Of a stretch of 42,140 nt of DNA, positions 1 to 6,829 are shown piece by piece (the stretch's first letter is position 1; every line of letters begins with the position of its first letter). The position numbers were made by a program, and so were the translations under genes. Location: NCBI GenBank assembly GCA_046756945.1, contig JBHHXI010000003.1, positions 1 through 42,140 of the forward strand, given 5' to 3'. The notes under the pieces are model-generated. The model was not told where the DNA came from, ran no database searches, and saw only the letters and a list, made by a program, of their open reading frames with translations. The stretch is from JACZQZ01 sp046756945. GTDB lineage: Bacteria > Pseudomonadota > Alphaproteobacteria > Rhodospirillales > 2-02-FULL-58-16.

Positions 1-3
1 TAT

Positions 4-20
4 GCGGGGGGCGCCCCCGC
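4..20. repeat. Short perfect GC inverted repeat at window edge
   Basis: Seven-base perfect arms (GCGGGGG at 4-10, CCCCCGC at 14-20) surround a 3-base loop. It could be the tail of a terminator for a gene left of the window, but there is no T-tract on either side. The rest of 21-130 shows no gene that I can support. Confidence 0.3.
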
Positions 21-132
21 GACCCCCGGCGCGCGGCCGGGGACGGATCGGCGATAACCGGATCGAGAGTCATTTGCGTCTCCAGATGTGTTCCACGGGT
101 TTTCGCGGGTCGTCATTGGGGGGGGCGGCGGT

Positions 133-157
133 GGAAATACAAAATTTTTGAATTTCC
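133..157. promoter_or_regulatory. AT-rich near-palindrome upstream of lipoprotein gene
   Basis: An AT-rich island inside very GC-rich DNA forms an almost perfect inverted repeat. GGAAATAC at 133-140 pairs with GAATTTCC at 150-157 (7 of 8), and the centre is AAAATTTT. It lies about 105 bases upstream of the ATG at 261. The position and symmetry fit an operator or a promoter-region hairpin. No regulator can be named and no clear -35/-10 pair is visible. Confidence 0.3.
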
Positions 158-260
158 GGTCCCCGGGCCGACGGTGGACCCTCGGCGCGCCGGTCCCGCC
201 GGACCGGCGCGGCGCATGGTGCCGGCGCAATTGCGGGCCGGCGGAGCGAGGAGATGTGCG

Positions 261-665
261 ATGAAACGGATCGTGGCGATCGGTGCCGCCGCCTGCCTTG
301 TCCTGGCGGGCTGCGCCCAGTTCTACAGGCCCGAGGTGGACCTCAAGGGCGCCGACCGGGCGAAATACGAAGCCGACCTCGCCGAGTGCCGCGACGAGGC
401 CAGCGAAACCCCCGTGGAGGGGGAATCCCCGGCCCCCATTTTCGGCGCTGCGCTTCTCATGGGACTGATCGGCGCCGCGATCGGGGCGGCGAGCATACCC
501 TATGACGGAGGGACCGGTGCCGCCCGCGGCGCCGCCATCTTTGGCGCCCTGGGCGCCGCGCTCGGAGGCGTGTTCGTCGCCTCGAAACAGGCCGAGGCTC
601 AAACGATACGGGCTGGCATCATCGACACCTGCCTGCACGCGCGCGGCTATACGGTCCGCTCGTGA
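261..665 (+). CDS. Small glycine-zipper lipoprotein
   Basis: The predicted product is a 134-residue envelope lipoprotein of unknown role. The ATG at 261 follows a GAGGAG-like ribosome site at 248-253. It gives a short basic start, a hydrophobic stretch and a lipobox LAGC with the acylated Cys at 18. The next residue is Ala, which suggests sorting to the outer membrane. Residues about 60-105 are rich in Gly and Ala with regular spacing, as in glycine-zipper proteins that insert in or pack against membranes. Two further cysteines (one in AECRDE, one near the C-terminus in DTCLHARGY) could form a disulfide. The stop codon overlaps the next gene's GTG start by 4 bases, so the two are probably co-translated. 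A longer in-frame start at 174 exists but would put the lipobox internally. Confidence 0.75.
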   Translation: MKRIVAIGAAACLVLAGCAQFYRPEVDLKGADRAKYEADLAECRDEASETPVEGESPAPIFGAALLMGLIGAAIGAASIPYDGGTGAARGAAIFGALGAALGGVFVASKQAEAQTIRAGIIDTCLHARGYTVRS

Positions 666-1675
666 CGCGAACAAGGGCCCCTGGCGGCGGCGGCGCGGGC
701 GCGGTCAGCTACGTCGTAACCGTTTATAACAAGGCGCCGTATCTGCCTTACGTCATCGCCGGGCTTGCCGCCCAGTCGGGCGACTTCCAACGCGAATACA
801 TTTTCGTCAACGACGGATCTACCGACGACAGCGGCGCGGTGCTCCGCCGGCTGACGGCGGGCTGGTCCGATGTGACCATCATCGACCAGGAGAACCGGGG
901 TCCGGCCCATGCGTCCATCGCCGCGGTCGCGGGCGTCCGGCACGCGTTCATCAAGCCGGTGGGGGGAGACGACGTGCTGACCCCGACGGCCACCAGGGCC
1001 CTGCTCGCCGGCATCAGGGAAACCGGATGCGGCCTCGCCTTCGGACGCAGCGGCCGCTACCGGGCCGGGGCGGGGGGCGATGGGCACGCGCCGTTGGCAC
1101 CCTCGTCGACGGAGACCGGCGCGGTTTCAAAGATCACCGACAGTTTCCGATACTCGGTCCGCAGGCCCCCGTTTTCCCTCGTCACCGCCCTGGCCCGCAC
1201 GGACCTGGTGCGGGCCGCCGGCGGCCTGGACCCGAGGCTGTACATTCTGGATTACGCCATCGCGCTCAGTTTGGCCCGGCGTACGTGCTTCGCCCGTGTC
1301 GACAAGGTCATTTTCTTGGAACCCGAATGCGCGCCCGGCCGCATGTCCGAAAACCAGGCGCAGGAGCAGCACGACACGAACCTGGCCCTGGCGCTGCAGA
1401 TCGCCGATCACCCGGAAATCGCGCCCGCGGATCGCCGCCTGGCCCTGCAGCGGGCCACCAGCCGCGCCTGGCTGTGGGCCCGCCGCCATGGCGGAAAGAC
1501 CGTGTTTTCGGTCGAATCCGCCCGTTACCTGCGGGCCAAGCTCGGCCTCGGGCCGGCGGATGCGGCGGCCATGGGGGCGACCTGCGCGCCCTTTCGGGCA
1601 ACCCATGACATTCGCCTCATGACACCGCTTCCTGAACACCTGAGGCCGGGCCGGATGAACCGGGATCGCGGCTGA
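662..1675 (+). CDS. Family 2 glycosyltransferase
   Basis: This is a GT-A fold glycosyltransferase, 337 residues, probably cytosolic or membrane-associated, moving a sugar from a nucleotide donor in envelope or polysaccharide synthesis. The N-terminus shows the family pattern YVVTVYNKAPYL (17-28) and FVNDGSTDDS (48-57). The metal-binding DxD position reads GGDD (101-104), so the usual first Asp is Gly while the DD pair remains. That is unusual and could alter metal binding. The C-terminal half, from about 200, is not recognisable and probably sets acceptor choice. The GTG start at 662 overlaps the lipoprotein stop (GTGA), which implies translational coupling. No Shine-Dalgarno is visible, which also fits coupling. 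Donor and acceptor cannot be read from the sequence. Confidence 0.8.
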   Translation: MTRTRAPGGGGAGAVSYVVTVYNKAPYLPYVIAGLAAQSGDFQREYIFVNDGSTDDSGAVLRRLTAGWSDVTIIDQENRGPAHASIAAVAGVRHAFIKPVGGDDVLTPTATRALLAGIRETGCGLAFGRSGRYRAGAGGDGHAPLAPSSTETGAVSKITDSFRYSVRRPPFSLVTALARTDLVRAAGGLDPRLYILDYAIALSLARRTCFARVDKVIFLEPECAPGRMSENQAQEQHDTNLALALQIADHPEIAPADRRLALQRATSRAWLWARRHGGKTVFSVESARYLRAKLGLGPADAAAMGATCAPFRATHDIRLMTPLPEHLRPGRMNRDRG

Positions 1676-1724
1676 TGCGGCCGCTGGCGGCGCGGCGGCC
1701 CGCAGACGGGAGGAGAAAGATGCG

Positions 1725-1958
1725 TCAGGCCGATGCCGGGCCCCCGTCGGACATCGTCAACTCCCAGCGTCCCGCCTTCACGTCGTGGCGCAGAATGTAG
1801 ACCGCGCCGTCATCGCCCCGGACCTTGAAGTAGCGGTGGTCGGGCGTCAGCCAGCGGTCGATCACGTCCTTCACCGCAACGGACCTCCCCCCCAGCGAGA
1901 ACTGCCGGGGCGACTCCTCGCCGCGATGACCGGCGTAACACCTGACACGAACACGCAT
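1725..1958 (-). CDS. Small conserved protein of unknown function
   Basis: A 77-residue protein starting MRVRVRCYAGHRGEE. I chose the ATG at 1958 because the recognisable conserved block begins there; an in-frame start at 2045 would add 29 low-complexity residues. The block FSLGGRSVAVKDVIDRWLT followed by DHRYFKVRGDDG and VYILRHD resembles a short cytosolic family that is widespread in proteobacteria and has no assigned role. No catalytic motif, signal peptide or membrane segment is visible. It stands alone between the GT2 gene and the tRNA. The 264 bases between its start and the tRNA hold no supported gene. Confidence 0.6.
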   Translation of the reverse strand: MRVRVRCYAGHRGEESPRQFSLGGRSVAVKDVIDRWLTPDHRYFKVRGDDGAVYILRHDVKAGRWELTMSDGGPASA

Positions 1959-2222
1959 AGGCGCCGCGCTCCCGGATTCCCGACCGTTCGTCACCGACGG
2001 CACAAGATTGGCCGATTTGGCCTGGGACCCCAAGTCTCCGGTCAATTATTTTGGGCAGGCGCGCCCTACCCCGGCGCCCTACCCCATGTCGAACAGGAGG
2101 ACCTCGGCATCCGGGGTCCCGGCGAAGGTCAACGCCCCTTCATCCGAGACCGCCGCACCGAAATCATCATCTGTCTCCCCGGTGGGGGGCGTTCTCAAAA
2201 AGCGCGGGAAGTGGGAAAAGGC

Positions 2223-2298
2223 TGGCGTCCCCAGGGGGACTCGAACCCCCGTTTTCGGCGTGAGAGGCCGATGTCCTAGGCCACTAGACGATGGGGAC
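2223..2298 (-). tRNA. tRNA-Glu (anticodon CUC)
   Basis: Reading the minus strand, a 7-bp acceptor stem GTCCCCA/TGGGGAC encloses a D arm, an anticodon stem TCGGC/GCCGA with loop CTCTCAC (anticodon CTC), and a T arm with GGTTCGAATCC. The discriminator base is G and the 3' CCA is encoded at 2225-2223. The anticodon reads GAG codons, which dominate in GC-rich genomes. There is no sign of an integrated element at its 3' end within this window. Confidence 0.95.
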
Positions 2299-2315
2299 CC
2301 GGCGAAGCCCCTTCC

Positions 2316-2343
2316 TTTACAGGGAATCCCCGTCGCCGATCAA
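2316..2343 (-). promoter_or_regulatory. Candidate sigma-70 promoter of tRNA-Glu
   Basis: On the minus strand TTGATC (2343-2338), a 16-base spacer and TGTAAA (2321-2316) sit so that transcription would begin about 10 bases before the mature tRNA 5' end at 2298. The -35 overlaps the end of the threonine aldolase gene. The hexamers match consensus 4 of 6 each, so this is plausible but unproven. Confidence 0.35.
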
Positions 2344-3395
2344 GTGCCTTGCCGGGCGGGCGCCGCTTCGGCGTGGCGCCGGGCGGCGGCGGCGAAAGCG
2401 TCGACGTCTTCGCCGCGCGTGTTGAACGCGGTGACCAGTCTGAGGAGCGTCGCCCCTTCCCTCTCCCAGCGGTAGAACTGAAATCCGTCGTCGAGCAGGC
2501 CGGCGATCACCGGCTCGGTGAGCGAGACGAAGACCTCGTTCGCCTCGACCGGGTGGCACAGCGCCGCCCCCGGCACGCCTTTCAGGGCCTCGGCCAGGCG
2601 CGCCGCCATGGCGTTGGCGTGGGCGGCGTTCTTCAGCCATAGCCCGTCCGTGAAATACGCCTCGAACTGGACGGCGAGGAAGCGCCCCTTGGACAGCAGG
2701 TGGCCGCCCCGCTTGCGCCGGTAGGCGAACGTCGCGGCCAGGGCGCGGTCGAACAGGACCACCGCCTCGGCGGCGAAGGCGCCGTTCTTGCTCGCCCCCA
2801 GGCTGAGGGCGTCGACGCCGGCGCGCCAGGTGGCGTCCGCCGGCGAACACCCCAGGGCGGCGAGGGCGTTGGCGAAGCGCGCCCCGTCCATGTGCACCTT
2901 GAGGCCGTGGGCGTGGGCGACGCCGGCGATGTCGCGCACCGCGTCGACGGCGTAGACAGTGCCGGCCTCGGTGGACTGGGACAGGCTGACCGCGGCAGGC
3001 TGGACGTGATGCACACCGGGGTCGTGCGCGGCCAGGGCGGCGCCCAGGGTCGCGGCGGCGATCCTGCCGTCGTCGCCCGGCAACGGGACCAGCTTGGCGC
3101 CGCCGCTGTAGAACTCGGGCGCGCCGCACTCGTTGCACTGGATATGGGACCGGGCGTGGCAGAACACGGCGCCGAAGGGCGGCGTCATGACCGAGAGGCT
3201 GAGCGCATTGGCGGCCGTGCCCGTGGCCACCAGGAAGACGTCGGCCTCGGTCTCGAAGACCTCGGCGATCCCGGCCTCGGCGCGGCGGGTGAAATCGTCG
3301 TTGCCGTAGGGCATGGCGGCGCCGTCGTTGGCGGCGGCCAGGGCCGCCAGGATCTCCGGCGCGGCGCCGGTGGTGTTGTCGCTGCAGAAATTCAT
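2340..3395 (-). CDS. ltaE: Low-specificity L-threonine aldolase
   Basis: This is a PLP-dependent fold-type I enzyme that splits L-threonine or L-allo-threonine into glycine and acetaldehyde in the cytosol. The 351-residue length is normal. The start MNFCSDNTTGAAP is the family N-terminus. HMDGAR at 168-173 supplies the Asp that pairs with the PLP ring nitrogen, and SLGASKNG at 199-206 holds the Schiff-base Lys203. The region near 80-90 (FCHARSHIQCNECG) matches the usual substrate-loop area. It is transcribed leftward ahead of the tRNA gene. The relaxed-specificity label is family knowledge and is not visible in the residues. Confidence 0.88.
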   Translation of the reverse strand: MNFCSDNTTGAAPEILAALAAANDGAAMPYGNDDFTRRAEAGIAEVFETEADVFLVATGTAANALSLSVMTPPFGAVFCHARSHIQCNECGAPEFYSGGAKLVPLPGDDGRIAAATLGAALAAHDPGVHHVQPAAVSLSQSTEAGTVYAVDAVRDIAGVAHAHGLKVHMDGARFANALAALGCSPADATWRAGVDALSLGASKNGAFAAEAVVLFDRALAATFAYRRKRGGHLLSKGRFLAVQFEAYFTDGLWLKNAAHANAMAARLAEALKGVPGAALCHPVEANEVFVSLTEPVIAGLLDDGFQFYRWEREGATLLRLVTAFNTRGEDVDAFAAAARRHAEAAPARQGT

Positions 3396-3437
3396 GGAGA
3401 ACCCTTCCGCCCTTTTGGGGCGCCGAGGATAGGGCCG

Positions 3438-3866
3438 TCAGCCCGTAACCCGCAACGGGATTTCCCTGAACCGGCCGCGGCCGGCGTCGAAGAGATGGGC
3501 GGTCATGTCGCCGGCGCGGCCGCCGTCGACGGCGACGATGACCCAGACGTGGTCGGGATAGAAGACCGACCGGAGGTCGCGCTCGGACGGCGCCGCCCCG
3601 TGGTCCGGGTGGGAATGGTAGTGGCCGACGATGGATTCGGGTCCGTCGCCGAGCTCCCGCATGAGGTCGAACTGGATCCTGGGATCGACGAGAAAGCTGT
3701 CGCGGGTGTCCCCGTCGGCGACGTTGGGGCTGGCCGCGGCACGGGTGACGAGGCGGTCTCCCGAGGCCTCCGCGCGGCCGACCAGCAGGCCGCAGCACTC
3801 GTCCGGGTAGGCGGCCTCGGCGGCGTCGGCGATGTGCCCGGCCACGGCGCGGGGCAGAAAGATCAC
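3438..3866 (-). CDS. JAMM/MPN-family metalloprotease
   Basis: A 142-residue single-domain zinc isopeptidase-like protein (Mov34/MPN/PAD-1 family), presumably cytosolic. The full JAMM signature is intact: Glu23 in PDECCGLLVG, then HSHPDHGAAPSERD giving His84, His86, Ser94 and Asp97 in the H-x-H-x7-S-x2-D spacing. Bacterial members trim C-terminal tails from ubiquitin-like sulfur-carrier proteins or act on amino-acid conjugates; the substrate here is unknown. The GTG start at 3866 was chosen because it overlaps the upstream stop (GTGA) and starts right at the domain; an ATG at 3932 would add an arginine/histidine-rich tail inside the upstream gene. No ThiS- or MoaD-like gene lies nearby. Confidence 0.8.
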   Translation of the reverse strand: MIFLPRAVAGHIADAAEAAYPDECCGLLVGRAEASGDRLVTRAAASPNVADGDTRDSFLVDPRIQFDLMRELGDGPESIVGHYHSHPDHGAAPSERDLRSVFYPDHVWVIVAVDGGRAGDMTAHLFDAGRGRFREIPLRVTG

Positions 3867-4255
3867 GGGCCCACCGTGATGGTGCCGAGCACCGAGCCGG
3901 TGGCGACGTCGACGACGACGACGCGCTCGCACCGCCCGGCGGGGCCGATGCGCAGGTAGAGGCGGTCGCCCGCGGGGATGACCCGGGCAAGGACGCAGCC
4001 CGCGGGCAGGGGAACGTCGAGGGTGCCGAAGGCCGCCGGCGGCGCGACGGCGGCGGGAGCGGGAGTGATAGCGGGAGCGGGTGCGGGAGCGGGAACGGAG
4101 GCGGGAACGGAGGCGGGAGCCCCGTCCCCGGTCTCGTCGGGGAAGAAGGTAAACCCGGGATCGGCGATCTTCTGGTACAGGCCGTAGGCGAACAGCGTCA
4201 TCCCGATGACGATCAGGAGGGCCATCCCGATAACGAGACCCTTGAGTAGGCGCAT
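3863..4255 (-). CDS. Membrane-anchored protein with Pro/Ala linker (DUF6476-like)
   Basis: A 130-residue protein with one N-terminal transmembrane helix (about 8-27), a low-complexity linker rich in Pro, Ala and Val (about 45-72), and a compact C-terminal domain whose pattern LPAGCVLARVIPAGDRLYLRI then VVVVDVATGSVLGTI resembles alphaproteobacterial proteins often found beside rluD and rpoH. I assign DUF6476 from memory with moderate confidence. The type II topology would place the C-terminal domain in the periplasm. The tandem VPASVPAPAPAPA-type repeats come from repeated GGGAGC-like DNA units at about 4066-4115. It overlaps the JAMM gene by 4 bases and is divergent from rluD, with its start close to or overlapping the rluD start region. 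Confidence 0.65.
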   Translation of the reverse strand: MRLLKGLVIGMALLIVIGMTLFAYGLYQKIADPGFTFFPDETGDGAPASVPASVPAPAPAPAITPAPAAVAPPAAFGTLDVPLPAGCVLARVIPAGDRLYLRIGPAGRCERVVVVDVATGSVLGTITVGP

Positions 4256-4277
4256 GGTTTCGTTTCAGTCTCTGGCG

Positions 4278-5267
4278 ATGGAGAACCCGGCCACCGCAAC
4301 CTCATATACCGTTCCGGTCCCCGAGCACAAGGCCGGGACGCGGCTGGACACGCTGCTGGCGGACGCCGTGCCGGCGCTCTCGCGCACGCGGCTCAAGGCG
4401 CTGATCCTGGCCGGACTGGTGGTGCGCGCCACGGACGGTGCCGACCCGGTGTGCGACCCCGCCCACCGGGTCCGGGCCGGCGAGCGGTTCGACCTCACCG
4501 TGCCGGCGCCGCGGCCCGCCCGGCCCCGGCCCCAGGCCCTGCCCCTGGACGTGGTCTACGAGGACGACGACCTGATCGTCGTCGACAAACCGGCGGGCCT
4601 GGTGGTCCACCCGGCGCCGGGCCATCCCGACGGCACGCTGGTCAACGCCCTGCTCGCCCATTGCGGCGACAGTCTGTCGGGCATCGGAGGGGTCACCCGG
4701 CCCGGCATCGTGCACCGCCTGGACAAGGATACCAGCGGCCTCATGGTGTCGGCCAAGAACGACGCCGCCCACCGTCATCTGGCCGCCCAGATCGAGGAAC
4801 ACAGCGTAGCGCGTGTCTACCAGGCCGTGGTCTGGGGGGTGCCCGCCCCGCGCCACGGCGAGATCGCCGGCAACATCGGGCGCAGCGCCCGGAACCGCAA
4901 GAAGATGGCGGTGGTTGAGCGGGGCGGCAGGCCGGCCCTGACCCGCTATCGCGTGCTCAAGGTCGTCGGAACCCGGGCCAGCCTGGTCCAGTGCCGGCTG
5001 GGCACCGGACGCACCCATCAGGTTCGCGTCCATATGGCCGGCCTCGGCCATTCCATCGTCGGCGACCCGCTGTATGGCCGTGATGCAAGGAGGCGTCTCA
5101 GGGACGCCCCGGCGGCGGCGCGCCGCGCCGTGGCGGCCTTCGACCGCCAGGCGCTGCACGCCTGCCTGATCGGGTTCCGCCATCCGGGAAGCGGAAAGTG
5201 GCTCCGGTTCAGGAGTGAAATACCGCCTGATATCAATGACCTCGTAGGCTTATTAGAGGCGCTTTAG
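4278..5267 (+). CDS. rluD: 23S rRNA pseudouridine synthase RluD
   Basis: This enzyme isomerises uridines of helix 69 of 23S rRNA (positions 1911, 1915 and 1917 in E. coli) during 50S assembly. From the ATG at 4278 the protein has 329 residues. An N-terminal S4 RNA-binding domain spans about 18-80 and the synthase domain about 90-315. The catalytic loop HRLDKDTSG at 146-154 gives the nucleophilic Asp149. The later motifs GRTHQVRVHMAGLGH and GDPLYG are also present. An alternative ATG at 4254 would overlap the divergent gene start, and neither start has a strong ribosome site. It lies just ahead of rpoH, a pairing common in alphaproteobacteria. Confidence 0.93.
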   Translation: MENPATATSYTVPVPEHKAGTRLDTLLADAVPALSRTRLKALILAGLVVRATDGADPVCDPAHRVRAGERFDLTVPAPRPARPRPQALPLDVVYEDDDLIVVDKPAGLVVHPAPGHPDGTLVNALLAHCGDSLSGIGGVTRPGIVHRLDKDTSGLMVSAKNDAAHRHLAAQIEEHSVARVYQAVVWGVPAPRHGEIAGNIGRSARNRKKMAVVERGGRPALTRYRVLKVVGTRASLVQCRLGTGRTHQVRVHMAGLGHSIVGDPLYGRDARRRLRDAPAAARRAVAAFDRQALHACLIGFRHPGSGKWLRFRSEIPPDINDLVGLLEAL

Positions 5268-5393
5268 TTTTTTTCTATACATGACTAAATTGGTTAGGTA
5301 TTGTGGGCGTGCTAACGCGGGCCCGACGTCGTCGCTGGCGCAATCCGATGCTGGCGGGCTTTGGGTGTTTGGAACCGAGGAGAAGAGCACGCC

Positions 5394-6278
5394 ATGGCGT
5401 CCCTTTCGCTCGATCCCGAGATTTCGCCCGAGGGGAACCTGTCCCGGTACCTGCAAAGGATCCGCGCCTTCCCCATGCTGCGCGCCGACGAGGAGTCCCA
5501 GTTGGCCCGGCGTTGGAGCGAGCACAATGACACCGAGGCCGCCGACAAGCTGGTCAACAGCCACCTGCGCCTGGTGGCCAAGATCGCCATGGGCTACCGG
5601 GGATACGGCCTGCCGCTGGGGGAGCTCATTTCGGAAGGCAACGTGGGCATGATGCAGGCGGTCAAGCGGTTCGATCCGGACCGCGGTTTCCGCCTGGCCA
5701 CCTACGCCATGTGGTGGATCCGCGCCGCCATCCAGGAATATATCCTGCATTCGTGGTCGCTGGTGAAGATGGGGACGACGGCGGCGCAGAAGAAATTGTT
5801 TTTCAACCTGCGCAAGCTCAAGGGGCAGATGCAGGCCCTCGAGGACGGCGATCTGCGGCCCGAGCACGTGACCCGGATCGCCCACCGCCTCGGCGTCTCC
5901 GAAACCGACGTCATCACCATGAACCGGCGCCTGGCCTACCCCTGGCATTCCCTGAACGCGCCCATGCGCGAAGAAGGCGAGGGCGAGTGGCAGGACTGGC
6001 TCGTCGACGAGACCCAGGATCAGGAGACGGACCTGGCCGAGAGCCAGGAGCTGGGCGGCCGGCGCAAGCTGTTGGGCCGTGCCATGAAGGTGTTGTCCGA
6101 GCGCGAACGCCACATCCTGGTCGAACGGCGCCTGAAAGACAGCCCGGCGACGCTCCAGGACCTCAGCCGGCACTACGGCATCTCGCGCGAGAGGGTGCGC
6201 CAGATCGAGGTGCGGGCCTTCCAAAAGCTCCAGAAATCCGTGAAAAACGCGCTCATAGAACAGCGCATCACAAGCTGA
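5394..6278 (+). CDS. rpoH: RNA polymerase sigma factor RpoH (sigma-32)
   Basis: This is the heat-shock sigma factor that directs RNA polymerase to chaperone and protease promoters. It has 294 residues from the ATG at 5394, which follows GAGGAG at 5377-5382. Region 2 runs from about 50 to 125 and includes YAMWWIRAAIQEYI for -10 recognition. The RpoH box QKKLFFNLRKLK at 132-143 separates this family from RpoD. Region 4.2 near the C-terminus (ISRERVRQIEVRAFQKL) is the -35 reading helix. The 126-base leader 5268-5393 after rluD is AT-richer than its surroundings and is the likely place for its own promoter or a thermosensing leader, but I could not find a convincing hexamer pair. Confidence 0.95.
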   Translation: MASLSLDPEISPEGNLSRYLQRIRAFPMLRADEESQLARRWSEHNDTEAADKLVNSHLRLVAKIAMGYRGYGLPLGELISEGNVGMMQAVKRFDPDRGFRLATYAMWWIRAAIQEYILHSWSLVKMGTTAAQKKLFFNLRKLKGQMQALEDGDLRPEHVTRIAHRLGVSETDVITMNRRLAYPWHSLNAPMREEGEGEWQDWLVDETQDQETDLAESQELGGRRKLLGRAMKVLSERERHILVERRLKDSPATLQDLSRHYGISRERVRQIEVRAFQKLQKSVKNALIEQRITS

Positions 6279-6313
6279 GCCGCGGCGCGCGGATCCCGGC
6301 CAGGTACCGGCCA

Positions 6314-6814
6314 CTAGGCGCCGGTCTTCGGCTCCGCCGGGGACGCGGTTTCGGCCACGTCCTTGCCCCACTCCTTGAGGATGTGCTTCTGCCGGGCGCG
6401 TAAGGCCGCGACGCGGTGCCTATCCATCGCATGCAGCAAGACCCCGACCACCGGAGGGACGGCCACGAACACCATCCAGCCGCCGGCCGCGGCGCTGTAC
6501 ATCACCATCAACGCGAAGACGTCGGTCAGGATACCCAGGGCGACGTCGATGGAGTGAGTGCCGGCCCACAGGTTCAAGAGGTAGGGAAAAACGCCGGCGA
6601 AGTTCATGGCGCCGACGCAGATCGTCGAGGTCTTGTGTTTCGACGGGTCGATGATGTAGGCGACGATGGCGGGCAGCATTCCGAAGAGAAGCAGTAACAC
6701 GGTCGGCAGCGAGACGATCAGCAGAAGCAGGAAAACGATGATCAGCCAGCCGGCCTTCGCGCCCCTTCCCGATCGGGGCGTTGCCGCTGCTTGTCGGACT
6801 GCCTGTCTTGCCAT
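6314..6814 (-). CDS. Small polytopic membrane protein of unknown function
   Basis: A 166-residue inner-membrane protein. A basic N-terminus (1-22) precedes a long hydrophobic block at about 23-56 that may cross the membrane twice; further hydrophobic segments lie at about 66-84, 90-110 and 112-130. The last 35 residues are charged and probably cytosolic (MDRHRVAALRARQKHILKEWGKDV). No transporter or enzyme motif is seen. It starts 15 bases after the stop of the pseudokinase gene in the same direction, so the two are likely one operon and may act together at the membrane. It converges with rpoH, with 35 bases between the stops. Confidence 0.7.
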   Translation of the reverse strand: MARQAVRQAAATPRSGRGAKAGWLIIVFLLLLIVSLPTVLLLLFGMLPAIVAYIIDPSKHKTSTICVGAMNFAGVFPYLLNLWAGTHSIDVALGILTDVFALMVMYSAAAGGWMVFVAVPPVVGVLLHAMDRHRVAALRARQKHILKEWGKDVAETASPAEPKTGA

Positions 6815-6829
6815 GGTCGTGGCCCGGCC

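Noticed and set aside
5268..5393. Promoter or thermosensor in the rpoH leader
   Set aside because: The region is AT-richer, but the best hexamer pairs match only 2-3 of 6, and no stable fold covers the ribosome site.
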